Positions 12,388 through 23,596 of a stretch of 64,000 nucleotides of DNA are shown piece by piece. The first letter of the stretch is position 1. Each line of letters starts with the position of its first letter. Location: positions 189,397,112 through 189,461,111 of the forward strand of contig OX465281.1 of the NCBI GenBank assembly GCA_949987705.1. The letters run 5' to 3'. The DNA comes from Thereva unica. Lineage: Eukaryota; Arthropoda; Insecta; Diptera; Therevidae. The notes beneath the pieces are model-generated. The model was not told the DNA's origin, did not search any database, and saw only the letters and a list, made by a program, of their open reading frames with translations. A program made the position numbers and the translations under genes.

Positions 12388-15168
12388 CTAAAGCTGACGT
12401 TCACCACATGAAGTTAGCTGATTAATGGAGCAATGCAAAGGAAGAGTATTCCAAAGCAGAGCTGCATAAACAAAGTATGAACGTTGGCCTAGCATAGAAC
12501 GAAACCGAGGAATAATTACATTATTATTTCTACGCGATTGCGAGAACTGGAGGTATTCAGAGAGGTAGGAGGGTTTTCGCCGTCTAAGTATATCATGAAA
12601 AAACCTCAGCAACCTCAGGTCTTTATAAGTTTTTAAGGAACACCCCAAGACATTGTTCACAAAAGGCGTAGAGTGATCATACCGTCGTAGATTATAAATA
12701 AAGCGTATGCAATCATTGTATGCGACTTCAATTTTCCGAGCACAAGAAGCGTCTAACGAGGGAAAGACTAAGTAGCCATGCATTAGATGGGGCAGGAGTA
12801 GCGCTTTTGCTAAGCGCAAACGAAGGGCGCAATTCATCAAGTTTCCATACAGACGGAGTTTCCTGAGAAGACAATAGGTTTTGCTCAGTATATAACGGAT
12901 ATGGTCACAACAGGTCATATCATGGTTTAGAGTTACTCCAAGATTTTTAACACGATCTACACGCTGAATAGGATTGCCATTTAAAATGACTCTGGGAAAA
13001 ACCAGTCTGGGGTTAACAGAGTGAGCTAAGACTAGATATTGCGACTTGCCTGGATTGAGTGATAGGCGATTAACCGAAGCCCAAAGAAGGACATTTTGTA
13101 AGTCCTCGGATAATTTTCGCACTCCTGACACCAATTGGTCCTTAGGCATAGAGAGGTACAGCTGTACATCATCAGCGTACATGTGAATTTTGGAGTTGTT
13201 TACTACTGCAGGAAGGTCATTAATGAATATACTAAATAGGAGAGGGCCAAGAATGGAACCTTGCGGAACCCCACAGCAGAGGATGGTAGAGGTTGAAGCT
13301 CGATTATGCAGCATTACCTGTTGCGAACGGTTATTCAAGAAACTATGCATAAGTTTGAGAGCAGATGAGGAGAAACTAAACTGTGTGCGGAGCTTATCGA
13401 GAAGTAGGGAGTGGTCAACATTATCAAAAGCCTTGGAAAAGTCTAGTAGTGCAAGATAGCAGACTTGGTTCCCATCTAAGTAGTTCCTAATATCGGTCGT
13501 GATTTTAAGAAGTGCAGTATCACAGCTGTGAGATTTTCGAAAACCAGATTGGCAGGGATTTATAAGCTGATAACGTTCACAGAGCTCGACAATTTGAAAT
13601 GCAATCAGTTTCTCAAGAACTTTAGCTAAAAACGGTAAGATGCTAATAGGACGGAAGTCAGCAGGGCGCTCAGGGGAAGAACATTTGGCAACAGGGAGTA
13701 CAAGGGCATGTTTCCAAGAATTGGGAAATTTGGAAGTAGTAAGGCATGAGTTAATCAAATGAGTTATAATAGGTAATAGACTAGGTAACAATAGTTTAAG
13801 AAATTTCGGCGATATCTTGTCGCTCCCTGTAGCATTCGATTGAATGCCATTTATAGCACATAAAACTTCAGCGTGGTTTACGCAGCGGAAACTAAATCCA
13901 TTAGACGACGACAGAGGAACATGCGTAATACGGACAGAGTTACTTGAAGTAAAGTGCGAATTCAGACTTTCGGCATCGAAGTCATGGGCTATAGGCTCTT
14001 TTTTTGATTGTACCCCTAACTTACTTAAATTATTCCATAGTTTCTTCGGTGGCAGAGTCGGGTTGAGTCGGCATGCGTAGAAATTTCGCTTGGCTTCTTT
14101 AATTTTAGCCGTGGTGATATTACGGAGTCGTTTATAAGAGTTTTTGGCACTTTCGGTTTTTAGTTTTACGAATCTTTTATAGAGAAACTCCCGCTCAATA
14201 ATTAAGGACTTAATTTCAGGACTGAACCAAGGCTTGGATTTTTCCGTAATGGTTTTTGTTCGAATAGGAACATGCTCATCAAACAAGGACTGCATAAGCC
14301 CCTCAAAAAACTTGGTCTTATCATTAACGTCTGTCAATGTGAAAATGTTTTCCCAAGGTAACCCCTCACAACGTTCAACTAGGCTACGACGATCAGTGTT
14401 AGTAAAGTCACGGTAAGTAATTGTTTTAGCAGGTTGAGATCCAACTGGAATATTGCAACAGACATATAATAGATCATGGTCTAGGAAACTCGGAGCGGAA
14501 ATTTGGTTCTGAAAGACAATTAGGCGACTGTCACTGGTGAGTAGCAGATCAAGTTGTGATGGAAGTGTTGCTTTAAAATAGGTTGGCAGAGCATTAATTG
14601 TATTTAAACCAAGACGGTGCATTGTGTATAGAAATTGCTGCTGTTGGCCACACGACTTTAGAAGATTCACATTAAAATCTCCACCAACTAAGAGATTACT
14701 GTATTTCCGAGAGGAGTTATCTATCGCTTGTTCCAGCTCGAAGAAATTATCCGTATTAAACAAACCAGGCAGACAATAGACAGATATGAGAAGAAGTTTC
14801 TCCAAGTTGCAGGACACTTCAACGCCCAAGAATTCAATCACGGAGGTTTTGGAGTGACAGACAATTTTAGCATTGAGGAAATCTTTGATGTATATAGCAA
14901 CCCCTCCACCAATACGATCCCGACGATCGTTGCGAAACACCCGATAACCATCAAGGGATATGAAAGAGGATGGAACTGAAGCATTCAACCAAGTTTCACA
15001 TACAAGCAATGCATGAATTCCTACATTGAGAAACATTTCCCCAAATTCATCAATTTTGTTTTTAAGACTACGGGCATTGAAGGAACAAATTTTAAAACCA
15101 CTAGACCTAGAACTGAAAATTCTAAGTAGTGTTCCTACCTTGTTATTGCAGCTGGAATACGAATGCAT
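12388..15168 (-). CDS. LINE-B ORF2: endonuclease and reverse transcriptase
   Basis: A 926-residue protein that nicks target DNA and primes reverse transcription there. The N-terminal APE-type endonuclease shows FNARSL (30-35), CETW with the catalytic Glu (57-60), GGDFN (162-166), LDLLLTSD (206-213) and LDHDLL with the catalytic His (229-234). The reverse transcriptase shows FRPISILPFLAKVLE (505-519), LLDFSKAFD (574-582), GVPQGSILGP (633-642) and the catalytic YADD (664-667). A thumb and a cysteine-containing tail follow; I see no RNase H. The architecture is that of the CR1/Jockey group (ORF1 plus EN-RT ORF2). The start Met is the first in a frame that opens close to it; translation probably re-initiates after ORF1. 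The product looks complete. The clade call is by motif only. Confidence 0.9.
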   Translation of the reverse strand: MHSYSSCNNKVGTLLRIFSSRSSGFKICSFNARSLKNKIDEFGEMFLNVGIHALLVCETWLNASVPSSFISLDGYRVFRNDRRDRIGGGVAIYIKDFLNAKIVCHSKTSVIEFLGVEVSCNLEKLLLISVYCLPGLFNTDNFFELEQAIDNSSRKYSNLLVGGDFNVNLLKSCGQQQQFLYTMHRLGLNTINALPTYFKATLPSQLDLLLTSDSRLIVFQNQISAPSFLDHDLLYVCCNIPVGSQPAKTITYRDFTNTDRRSLVERCEGLPWENIFTLTDVNDKTKFFEGLMQSLFDEHVPIRTKTITEKSKPWFSPEIKSLIIEREFLYKRFVKLKTESAKNSYKRLRNITTAKIKEAKRNFYACRLNPTLPPKKLWNNLSKLGVQSKKEPIAHDFDAESLNSHFTSSNSVRITHVPLSSSNGFSFRCVNHAEVLCAINGIQSNATGSDKISPKFLKLLLPSLLPIITHLINSCLTTSKFPNSWKHALVLPVAKCSSPERPADFRPISILPFLAKVLEKLIAFQIVELCERYQLINPCQSGFRKSHSCDTALLKITTDIRNYLDGNQVCYLALLDFSKAFDNVDHSLLLDKLRTQFSFSSSALKLMHSFLNNRSQQVMLHNRASTSTILCCGVPQGSILGPLLFSIFINDLPAVVNNSKIHMYADDVQLYLSMPKDQLVSGVRKLSEDLQNVLLWASVNRLSLNPGKSQYLVLAHSVNPRLVFPRVILNGNPIQRVDRVKNLGVTLNHDMTCCDHIRYILSKTYCLLRKLRLYGNLMNCALRLRLAKALLLPHLMHGYLVFPSLDASCARKIEVAYNDCIRFIYNLRRYDHSTPFVNNVLGCSLKTYKDLRLLRFFHDILRRRKPSYLSEYLQFSQSRRNNNVIIPRFRSMLGQRSYFVYAALLWNTLPLHCSINQLTSCGERQL

Positions 15169-15453
15169 TACAAGTATTCACACTCAAGAATCAAGGAGTG
15201 TTGAAAAAAGGCACGACAAATATGGCAATTAACAAAAAATATAAAGGAGAACATCTTGAAATGCAAGGACCACCACAAATAATCAATTATAAAAAAGGGA
15301 AACAACATATGAAGAAATATACCCGCACGTCGCACTTCTCTCAAATACACAAATCTAACACAGAATGAAATTAAAACAGAAAAGTAAATTAAAAATAAAC
15401 AAACTAAAAAAAAGAAAATTATAAAAAAAAAACGATAACCTAATCATAACTAA

Positions 15454-16416
15454 TCATACACTGATGCTTAGCGGCTCCAGCGATTCCACAGATGGACACT
15501 CCAACTCAGCAAGATCACTTACTATTACAAGGGGATCCTCTTTCCTGTGAGCAACCCGCACAAGGCCATCGGTGGTGATGACACTATGCAGCAATCCCAT
15601 TTTTCGCATCCTCAGTGCAGCACTCAATAATTTGTTGTTGTGCGGTGAGAGGCTTTCATTTAAGTACACTGGGGAGTCAGCCGTAAAGCCCTCAAGGTTG
15701 TTGAGAGCAAACTTCTGTTTTTTCCTACGTCGCGCAGCAGTCATGAAGGCCTTTGCTTCACGGAAGCCTGAAAATTTGACGACAATTGGGTTATCGCCAG
15801 TCTGATTACCCCGTTTGAAACGAAACGCATCGACATACGGAGAAAGTTGGTGGTTAACATCAGCTGCTATGCATTTAACAATGCTTAGTGGATCTTCCTC
15901 TGGCTTCCTTGGGATCCCTCTGATGATGACGTCACTCAGCCTCTGAAAACGTATCGCATCATCAGCTAGACTGGACTTTAGGGAGGCGAACTGGCTGTTA
16001 GTGCTGCTGACGTCAAAATTAAAATCCGTTAAACGTTTTTTAATTTTAGAAACATTAGTCTCGAGAGTTTGCACTGAGTTATTTACTTCCTTCAGCTGAC
16101 TTGAGTATGAGTCAGTGATGCTGCTCAGCCCGTCCGTTAAACGGCGCTCCAAAGAGTCCAGCCTGTCCGTGACTGCTTTAAAGGTGGTAAAGTGTTCCAG
16201 AAACTGAGCCTCTGACTTCTTCAATTGTTCTACCAGGTCGTCAATTTTAGCGGTGAATCTGGCTTCAAGCGCTGATAGAAGCTCTTCAAAGGTGCTAGAT
16301 CCGCAGGTGCTTTCAGAAGTTGTTGTTCTAGCTGTGCTTCGGGTTGTGACCGGTGACGGATTTTGTGTAATATTTTTTTTTGCTGGTAATTTGGCGGGAA
16401 CTTTTGTTTTCTCCAT
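15454..16416 (-). CDS. LINE-B ORF1: coiled-coil RNA-binding protein
   Basis: A 320-residue protein. A basic, Ser/Thr-rich N-terminus is followed by a long heptad-rich coiled coil (about 45-165, e.g. FEELLSALEARFTAKIDDLV and LDSLERRLTDG). A domain with RFQRLSDVIIRGIPRKPEED (about 175-195) follows, then a C-terminal part with VYLNESLSPHNNKLLSAALR and GLVRVAHRKEDP. In LINEs with this layout ORF1 trimerises through the coil and coats the element RNA. The C-terminal part resembles the domain shared with baculovirus FP-type proteins, a common ORF1 type in insect LINEs (from memory, not searched). It precedes ORF2 by 285 bases on the same strand, and the frame is intact. Confidence 0.85.
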   Translation of the reverse strand: MEKTKVPAKLPAKKNITQNPSPVTTRSTARTTTSESTCGSSTFEELLSALEARFTAKIDDLVEQLKKSEAQFLEHFTTFKAVTDRLDSLERRLTDGLSSITDSYSSQLKEVNNSVQTLETNVSKIKKRLTDFNFDVSSTNSQFASLKSSLADDAIRFQRLSDVIIRGIPRKPEEDPLSIVKCIAADVNHQLSPYVDAFRFKRGNQTGDNPIVVKFSGFREAKAFMTAARRRKKQKFALNNLEGFTADSPVYLNESLSPHNNKLLSAALRMRKMGLLHSVITTDGLVRVAHRKEDPLVIVSDLAELECPSVESLEPLSISV

Positions 16417-16785
16417 TGTTCTTTTTTACACGAGAAAAACTGCCAAGATAATTATGCAGGATCACAACACCACGTAGCGTGAAAAAAGGAGGTTGTTAGG
16501 AAGTACGGTGTATATTATTTCAATCAGTTTAGTGACTTTTATAATAATCTGACGGTTAAAAATCGCGGAGCACAAACTTCAGATCTACTCACTCACGCAC
16601 ATGAATCGTTGGTTAAATACAAAAAATCGCATCGATATAAATCCAATTTAGAAGCCCATTTTTCAAGTTAGGCATAAAAATAAATTATCTTGTTAACGAA
16701 CCGGATGAATGCGATCGGCCATGTTTTTTTGGTATACATGTGACTGGGGCGCCCTCACTCAATTAAACAAAAATTGACAACACGT

Positions 16786-16814
16786 AGTTTTAACTCCTTG
16801 TCTAGGCTCCATGG
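16786..16814. repeat. 29-bp perfect inverted repeat, right copy
   Basis: Exact reverse complement of 12285-12313. It lies immediately left of the decayed hAT element. Confidence 0.9.
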
Positions 16815-16828
16815 TAGCGGCGGTTGCT

Positions 16829-17985
16829 GGAGGTAGAAAATGTCCATTTCGTATAATATTCGATGTAAGTAACGTTCAAAAAAAATTTTGAAACTGAAAG
16901 CAATTCCTTTTTCACTAAAATTTTCTCCACTATATGTTTTTGTAAAAAAAACTACCAAATCGCCAAAAATACATAATGTGGATCGGCTAACAGTGTATTT
17001 ATAGTATAGATCACGTTTTATGGTCAATTTACATTGTTAGTGTACAGACGAACTGTGTAAAGGAAAGAATAGAGAAGTAAAAATGATCGATAGAGCGTTT
17101 TGCATGCTAGCGGTTCATGTAACATGCCATCTGTCCCTCTTGTTACCATAATGATTGCATGCATTCATTACATTGATCCAATGTTACATTGAACTAAATT
17201 GATCTATAATAAAAAAAACGCAAAACGCAGGAATAATAACCAACATCTGCGTCTTGAATCTCGCCGCTGATTGTGACTTTGAAGCGGAAATGGATGAAAA
17301 AGCATTGAAACCAAAAGAAAGCGTTCTGAGCTTCTCTTTCATGTAAGTATTCTTACATCTGTTAGAAAATTCCGTGTCCGAACTGACAAACTATTCGAAA
17401 GAAGCACTCCCTCAGCGGCTGGCTCAAATTGTTTGTTGTTTGTCATGAATTTACGTGAGTTTTTGGAAAAGCGCTGCAAGAAAAGCAATGTGTTCAATGC
17501 TGTCGCTATGACGGCAAATTATTTGCATCCACTTTATCGTGGCCAAAAGTTGAATGAAAAACAACAAAAGGAAATGAAAGACTACATTTTTGAAAAACTC
17601 GAAGCAGACTAGCTCGAATCGTGTCGCATGTTTATGGAAAACGTTCGCCAATTTACAACGGAAGGAAATAATGAATCCGAAAACATTTTGGCACTATGCT
17701 GCTCAAGAGCGTCACGAGAAGCTGTCTAAATTTGCGATGAAGTTTTTGAAAATTCCGGCATCAACTTTGCAGCTCGAGCGGCTTTTTTTCAATTGAGGAT
17801 TCGTTCACAATGACATCTGAAACAGACTTTTGGTGGGAGCATCAAAGAAAGTGGTGAACTACAGTCACATAAGCATCAAATTTTAGTAATAAAGGAATTG
17901 CTTCCGTCTCAAATATTTTTTAGAACATGTTAGTTACATCGAATACTATACGAAATGGACATTGTTATCGGCAACTCTACCAACC
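16829..17985 (+). mobile_element. Decayed hAT transposon
   Basis: Inverted ends: ATGTCCATTTCGTATAATAT at about 16842 matches the complement of the sequence at 17938-17964, with one or two mismatches, and similarity continues into GATGTAAGTAAC. Between them are remnants of a hAT transposase C-terminus. Much of the transposase and the exact termini are lost. Confidence 0.7.
17445..17796 (+). pseudogene. hAT transposase C-terminal remnant
   Basis: Two short frames separated by a frameshift. The first (17445-17612) reads AMTANYLHPLYRGQKL, the conserved block before the hAT dimerisation region. The second (17671-17796) reads FWHYAAQERHEKLSKFAMKF then LKIPASTLQLERLF, equivalent to the hAT C-terminal motif with PASSA-x-x-ER. 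A stop replaces the usual continuation, though ...HNDI-NRL-like sequence follows out of frame. It is not functional. Confidence 0.8.
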
Positions 17986-19615
17986 GATATGCCGATATAA
18001 TTTTTCGAAAAAGTGACTTTTATCGAAAAAATGTGACCGCACCTGTATTTTTTTTGTAATTATCCTGTAGCTTAGTGGATTGTGTGGATAGCCCCCTCTC
18101 TAGAACAAATTATTCCTCCAAATACATCCAGGAGTCACCCCTGAAAAAATTAGCAACGTAGTTCAACTTGAACGTCTGATGACCTATACAAGTCGGGAAT
18201 GAGTGCCTACGAGTATTTTAAATCTTTAAAACGGTGATATCTCATGAATGACAATTCGTACGAGAAAAGGTATATTAACTCTTTTTGTAGAGAATGGCAT
18301 GATCTACAAACCTTATGCACATCATTTTATGATAAGACCTACTGTTTAAGATGTTTTGCAAAAATCTGATATTTTGACCCTAAAACCCACTAAAAAATGG
18401 GATTCCCGGGGTAGAAGACTTGGTTGACTTTATAACCCCTTTTTAAGAACCCTAAAACGAAGCTTTGTGCCAATTTTCATCCTGTACCCCATCATTTCCG
18501 CTATCTTTACTATTTTACCTGTACCTGTACTAAAAGGAGAATAAATAAAAACAACAAATAGTTTTTTAAATATTATTTAATTTGTTTTTTCTCTAAAAAA
18601 TTATACCATTTCTATGAAACATTTTGTACTGGCTATAGTAAAAAAATACATAAATAAATGTTCTTAAAGGATTTATCGAATTTATCATCGACCCGAATTA
18701 AATATTTTTTACGAGCTAATATTATTTAAGTTTTGATTATTCGATTGCTAAAATAAGCAATCATCCTAAAAAATGGATGAGGAAGTGTGTTTCAATCTGT
18801 AATTATTGCATACGCGCATAGTAATTGTTTAATTATTACATTGTTGATTTTGTTTTTGTATTGTTTTTTTTTTTTTTTTCATAAATAGGTATTTTATAAA
18901 AATTTCTTCTGTATATCTTCTATTAGTTACTAGAAATTTAATTCACTTTTTATACAAAAGTTTCCTAATATTGAGTCTTTTTCTGTAGAAAAATGTTTAA
19001 ACACTATTATTTTATAATTAGTTATTTTAAACGAATATTTATAATTAGTTTTTAAACGACTTCTACAATCCTATTATTAAGATTTTATTGTTGTTGATTA
19101 TAACTTAATATTTATGTTTAATAATTTACAGAGAAACGCCTTTTGGAAGACCTTTTATGTCGTCTTCAAAAGTTATTGTGGTGATTATTATGAAAAGAGA
19201 AAATTATTTATTTTCTTTCTTTCTTTTTACTTTAGCTTATTGCTTTTAAGTCCCCCTTTTGTTAAAATTTGATTTCCTTGGTAGTGAATTGTTTTAATGT
19301 GTAATTAGTGTCCTGCTAATTATACTTTTTGAAACCGTGCAAAAGATATATTGCAGGAGTGTTTTAAATGACAAGACCATGAAATTAAACATTTTTTTAT
19401 ATTCAAATAATATGAATTTTAATTAAAAAAATGAATTGTTTTTGAGGACTTTATTTGAAAGTTGGATAGTTACAATTATTTCCCTTTTTTAAGGACAGTT
19501 TCACGAAATATTTATTACATACTGCTATAATTTTATAGAAGTGAACTTGACTATTTTCTTCTAGGTTTAAAATATCTTTACCCCTTTTTTGAACAAAATA
19601 TATGCCGTATACCTA
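17986..19615. other. Gene-free AT-rich region with two repeat fragments
   Basis: 18065-18150 resembles the end regions at 27290 and 36770 (TCCTCCAAATACATCCAGGA type). 18490-18535 (CATTTCCGCTATCTTTAC) resembles the 5' flank of the RTE element near 52010. The rest is AT-rich without recognisable features, including a T-run near 18865. Confidence 0.55.
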
Positions 19616-19904
19616 ATGTAGGAAAAGAATCCCACGCAACACCCAAAAACTTCAGCCCAATCAGCCTATCATCCTTTCTATTAAAGACTCTAGAAAGGCT
19701 AATCGAAATATATCTGAGGCAGACCATATTAACTTCGGAGCTCTCTGGCGCACAACACGCCTATACAAAGGACAAATCTACTGCTCTTCACTCATAGGTT
19801 TCAACCATTGAAAAATCCCACGAGGTCAAGGAGTATACATTAGTAGCATTTCTTGACACAGAGGGAGGACTTAACAATGTATTCTGGACGCGATTACTCG
19901 ATTG

Positions 19905-20060
19905 TGGAATTGTCTTCCACAATCGGTATTTCCAAACTCATATAACATCTCAGAGTTCAAACGACATCTACTCACGCACCCTCCAGACCCCTAACTTATC
20001 CCCTCTCTTCTATCCTTCAGTTCAAGCTTACTACTAGACATTGCACCATGGCATCACATA
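19905..20060 (+). mobile_element. LINE-C 3'-end fragment nested in LINE-D
   Basis: This reads WNCLPQ-like sequence, then FKRHLLTHPPDP and a 3' tail with TACTAGACATTGCACCATGG, matching the 3' end of LINE-C at 47460-47600 on the opposite strand. The LINE-D reading (FLDTEGGLNNV, then SLIHQMLTGK) resumes on the other side. Confidence 0.7.
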
Positions 20061-20340
20061 AAAAGAAGAACATGGGATTGAGACATCGCTGGTGTCTCTT
20101 ATCCACCAAATGCTTACTGGCAAGATGGTGAGCCCAATCTTGGGTGACAGCTCGGTCCGAAAGGCCGTAAATAGAGCGAGCCCGCAAGGAGGAGTACTTA
20201 GGTTAGGCTGTAACTATCAACCAGCTGTTGCGACGCATGGAGGCAGAGGGGCACCACGTTCTGGCGCACGCGGATGACGTTGGTCCTCTTCACTCCTATG
20301 TAGGGTCTTAGTATGGTGGCCAACGCTTAGTAAGTCCAGC

Positions 20341-20748
20341 GTGTTGAACAAGCTACAGAAAGTACAAAGATGTGCGGAGTTATGCATAACAGGAGCAGTT
20401 CGCTCCACACCTTCAGATGCCCTAGATGTTATTTTATACCTCCCTCCTTTATATCTTGTAGCAACGGAAAGCGCAATCATCCCAGCCCTTAGAATAAAAG
20501 AATCTAGCTTTTGGACCGGAATCAGGGGTGGGCACACGAAGGTACTGGAACTCTGTTATCGTCCCCACAAAAACTGTCTTCTGCATACCCGAGATTACCT
20601 TCAAGAGAAACTACGGAGACGATATCCCTTTCAGGGTGCCATAAACTTCTTTACTGATGGGTCGAGGTTCGGGTGGCAAAAGGAGTTTTTTCCCCAGAGC
20701 TTGGGATTGAAGTCTCCTTCCTTCCAGGAAAGGAAAGGTATGCCTTAA
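20341..20748 (+). pseudogene. LINE-D RT end plus RNase H start
   Basis: An open stretch of 135 residues within LINE-D. It starts LNKLQKVQRCAELCITGAVR, the conserved segment just after the reverse transcriptase in I/LOA-type LINEs. It then passes LPPLYLVATESAIIPALRI and reaches INFFTDGSRFGW, whose Asp fits the first catalytic residue of RNase H. It has lost its reading context on both sides and is not a gene. Confidence 0.7.
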
Positions 20749-21720
20749 GCCACTTCTTAACTTCGATGCAAACAGCACACTGTGCAACAAGCGAAAAAGA
20801 ATTGAAGGGATCTTAATAAATGCACTTTGGCCAAATTAACCTGACTCTCTTATGATCTACTACTACTGAGCCTCGGGCGACATGATCTCTCAGTTATAGT
20901 GGGAGTGCCAACCGGATACTGTCTGATAGGGATGCATGCGACCCGCTTAGGTCTTGAGACTTTCGATGTTTGCAGAAGCTGTTAGAATCCGGACGAGGAG
21001 GAAAATCTATTACATCTCCTCTGTCACTGACTACCAGCCCTAAGCAGAAGAAAACTAACCACATTTGTTAAGCCCTTTCTAAGCACGGTTGCGTATTGGG
21101 ATCTCGCAACTTAGAAGATTCATAAATTCCTCGGAAAGGTTTTAGCGAAGAAACGACACTTTAACACCAGGTTTAAAGTGGGATCACTATAGCATCACAA
21201 TGGGCTTATTCTATCGATTTGGAGTTCCACTACGGACATCAACAGACCAGGGGAGACAAATTATTATAGGTTCTACACGTATTCATACGGCACCATATCA
21301 TTCCCAAAAGCAAGGTTTTTACAAGACTTAAAAAGCTACGTTTAGGGGACTAAATGAGAGAGAGTGGAGACGTAGATTACTGAAATACTCTTCGGCATTG
21401 GCAGCATTCAAAGTGGACCTTAGACTAGAAGCAATGATAAAGAACAACGATCGGAGTCAATTTAACTATAACCCAAGTAAGAAATGGGTTTAATTGTGGA
21501 CAAACCAAAGCCAGAATTCGGTTCAACTAATGACGGTAACGCTGCCCGCCGTTTTTTTTTTTGGGAATCCTGAATTAAGTGCACAGATCACAGAATTGGA
21601 TGTTACACTAATTAAGCCATTTGAGGTTTTTCTGAGAACAATGTCGTCTGTGTTGAGATCAATTTAGTTGAATTTAATAAACTTTATCTTGACACCAGAC
21701 GACTATATTCGTGGTATTGC

Positions 21721-21954
21721 ATGCCTGCTAGTATACATAAAATATTGATCCGGTTCTGTGACGTCATCAAAACTGCTCTTGTTCCAATTGGACAGCTTTC
21801 GGAAGAGGCCCAGGAAGCGAGAAACGAAGATTTCCGTAGATTCCGCGAACATAACAATAGAAAGTGCTCACTTATTGCCACGAATCTCCATGTTGCTTGT
21901 TACATCTGATCCACTGACCAGTAGCCTCCGAGAGTTTACCAAAAAAAGCGGATA
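21721..21954 (+). pseudogene. Transposon-derived ORF remnant (PIGQLSEEAQEARN)
   Basis: The frame reads MPASIHKILIRF then IKTALVPIGQLSEEAQEARN and FRRFREHNNRKCS; after a frameshift it continues LLVTSDPLTSSLRE. I recall this block from multicopy, transposon-derived proteins in insect genomes, but I cannot name the superfamily. No start context, and the frame is broken. Confidence 0.5.
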
Positions 21955-23596
21955 AATTAGGTACCTGTAGAGGTGTTCAAGCTTTTAGTGGCTCCTAGTG
22001 AAGATGAGCCTGCTCGGAAAGTTCTCTGCGGTAAGACCTATGGGGTGCGACAGCGAGGGAGACACAACCTTGGAAGGATGGCGTAGACCAGGATGCTCAG
22101 AGCTTAGGGATGCCAAACTGGATGACATCGGCTCAGAATCGGGACCGGTAGGGAGAACAGTTTCGAAGGGCCAGGACCGGATCCCGGTTGTAGAGCCGTT
22201 AAAGAAGAAGAGGTGTAGAGCCTCGACCATTTGTGACTAGGGTAGTTTCCCTGTATGAAGAAGACTATTATTTATTTGACACAACAGACATCTCCAATGA
22301 TGAAGATTAATAACAGTCTAATTAGTTTTTTTGTTACTCTTTGTGTTGTGAAAATTCTGTGTATTTTAATCTTGCCCCCATATTTATTCCTAATTATTAC
22401 AAAATATGCCTGAAAATTTCACAATAATAATGACATAATAGAATAGAATCCAGAAACATTGCAAAATAATTTTGTCCAGCTAGCTTGTTCTAGACGAAAC
22501 ACTGTGCGTCGGCCGGGGGTTGCCCACCATTGCCTGAAGCTATCCAAGAAGTAACGTTACACGAACTAGCTACCCAAAATATTAGAACTTATCGAGTTAC
22601 ATGAGAATCGTAAATGAAAGTGTAGCTGGAATGATATAATAAAATTTAATGTAAATGTAAAACATGCTGGAAGAGCAATATTTATTTTTAGTAAAATGAT
22701 GTTAGTTCAATCAATAATAATATTAAACTTATTACTCAAAAGTATGTATTTCTGATAGCTAGGATAAGATTCTTTACAGGAATATCAATCAACAGTTCTT
22801 GATTGATTGTAAAAAGACTTTCCTAGTTTTTGTACGATAGAACTGGGTCCAGAGAACAACTTATTTCAATCTTTTTAATAGAAAGTAAAAATTATTCACA
22901 ATCAAAATCTTTTCGAAATATCAGTAAAACATATCAATAACACAAAAATAAATATTAATTCATAAACCAAGGAAATGAAATTTTATTGATGAACGCGCCC
23001 TCACCATTTTTTCTTGACCTACAAGTGTATTACATCCTTAAAAGAATTGTTAATGAAAAACTTTTTAACTTAATGCTAGTTTTGAATATAGTATTAATTT
23101 TAATTTTCCCTGAAACTATTACAATAATAGTTAAGGAGGAATCACTACATGAAAGAATAATCTCTCAAATTTCATATATAAACTTATCAGTAAATAACAA
23201 AATATATATATTCATCCACCCATCATAAGGTTATTATCTTACATCTCTAAGCAATATTAGAATACTTCTCATACAATAATAATAATACGATAAATATAGT
23301 TTTATAATAATTTATACAAATATTACAAGAAAAAAAAAAGAAACATGTAAGGAAAAATAATTTTTCGAATTTATATAGTTTCGTTTTTTTTTGTTTAATT
23401 CTTTCATCAAATTTAAATTATGACTTTTCACCTCGCTTTACGAATTTTTATCCCACCACCAGTTTGTTGCGAACAACTGTGTGGTTCAAGTATTGTCTAT
23501 TTCGAACTTGCACAAATCTCTGCCATACATTTGCTGTAGTAAGTAATATATGTTCATCTAATGACTAACAGATGGAGCGCTTATGATTAAAATAAT
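21955..23596. other. Gene-free stretch, possible RTE 5' fragment
   Basis: 21990-22240 is GC-richer (GAAGATGAGCCTGCTCGG...) and ends in AAAGAAGAAGAGGTGTAGAG, loosely like the end of the RTE-related fragment at 26945. The remainder is AT-rich. A lone 80-codon frame at 22986 is Leu/Ile-rich and looks random. Confidence 0.4.

Larger units (their letters stand above)
12314..16785 (-). mobile_element. LINE-B: non-LTR retrotransposon with both ORFs open
   Basis: Minus-strand element of about 4.4 kb: 5' region (16785-16417), ORF1 (16416-15454), a 285-base spacer, ORF2 (15168-12388) and a short 3' region. Neither ORF is broken, unlike every other LINE in the window, so this is the youngest and possibly an active copy. 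I could not define its exact ends or a TSD; the 29-bp inverted repeats are the nearest landmarks. Confidence 0.85.
19616..21560 (+). mobile_element. LINE-D copy, I/LOA-like, degenerate
   Basis: Translations in shifting frames give RPISLSSFLLKTLERLIE (about 19656), AQHAYTKDKSTALHS, LVAFLDTEGGLNNV (about 19840), SPQGGVL (about 20185), LQKVQRCAELCITGAVRSTP (about 20350) and FFTDGSRFGW (about 20650). The DGS box points to an RNase H domain, as in the I/LOA/R1 group. Numerous stops and frameshifts are present. It is interrupted at 19905-20060 by a LINE-C 3' fragment. The closest relative in the window is 56480-58936. Confidence 0.75.

Noticed and set aside
13190..14416. Several plus-strand frames inside 12388-15168
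   Set aside because: Shadows of the intact LINE-B ORF2.
22986..23228. 80-codon hydrophobic plus-strand frame
   Set aside because: AT-driven Leu/Ile/Asn composition, no family resemblance, no neighbouring exon signals.
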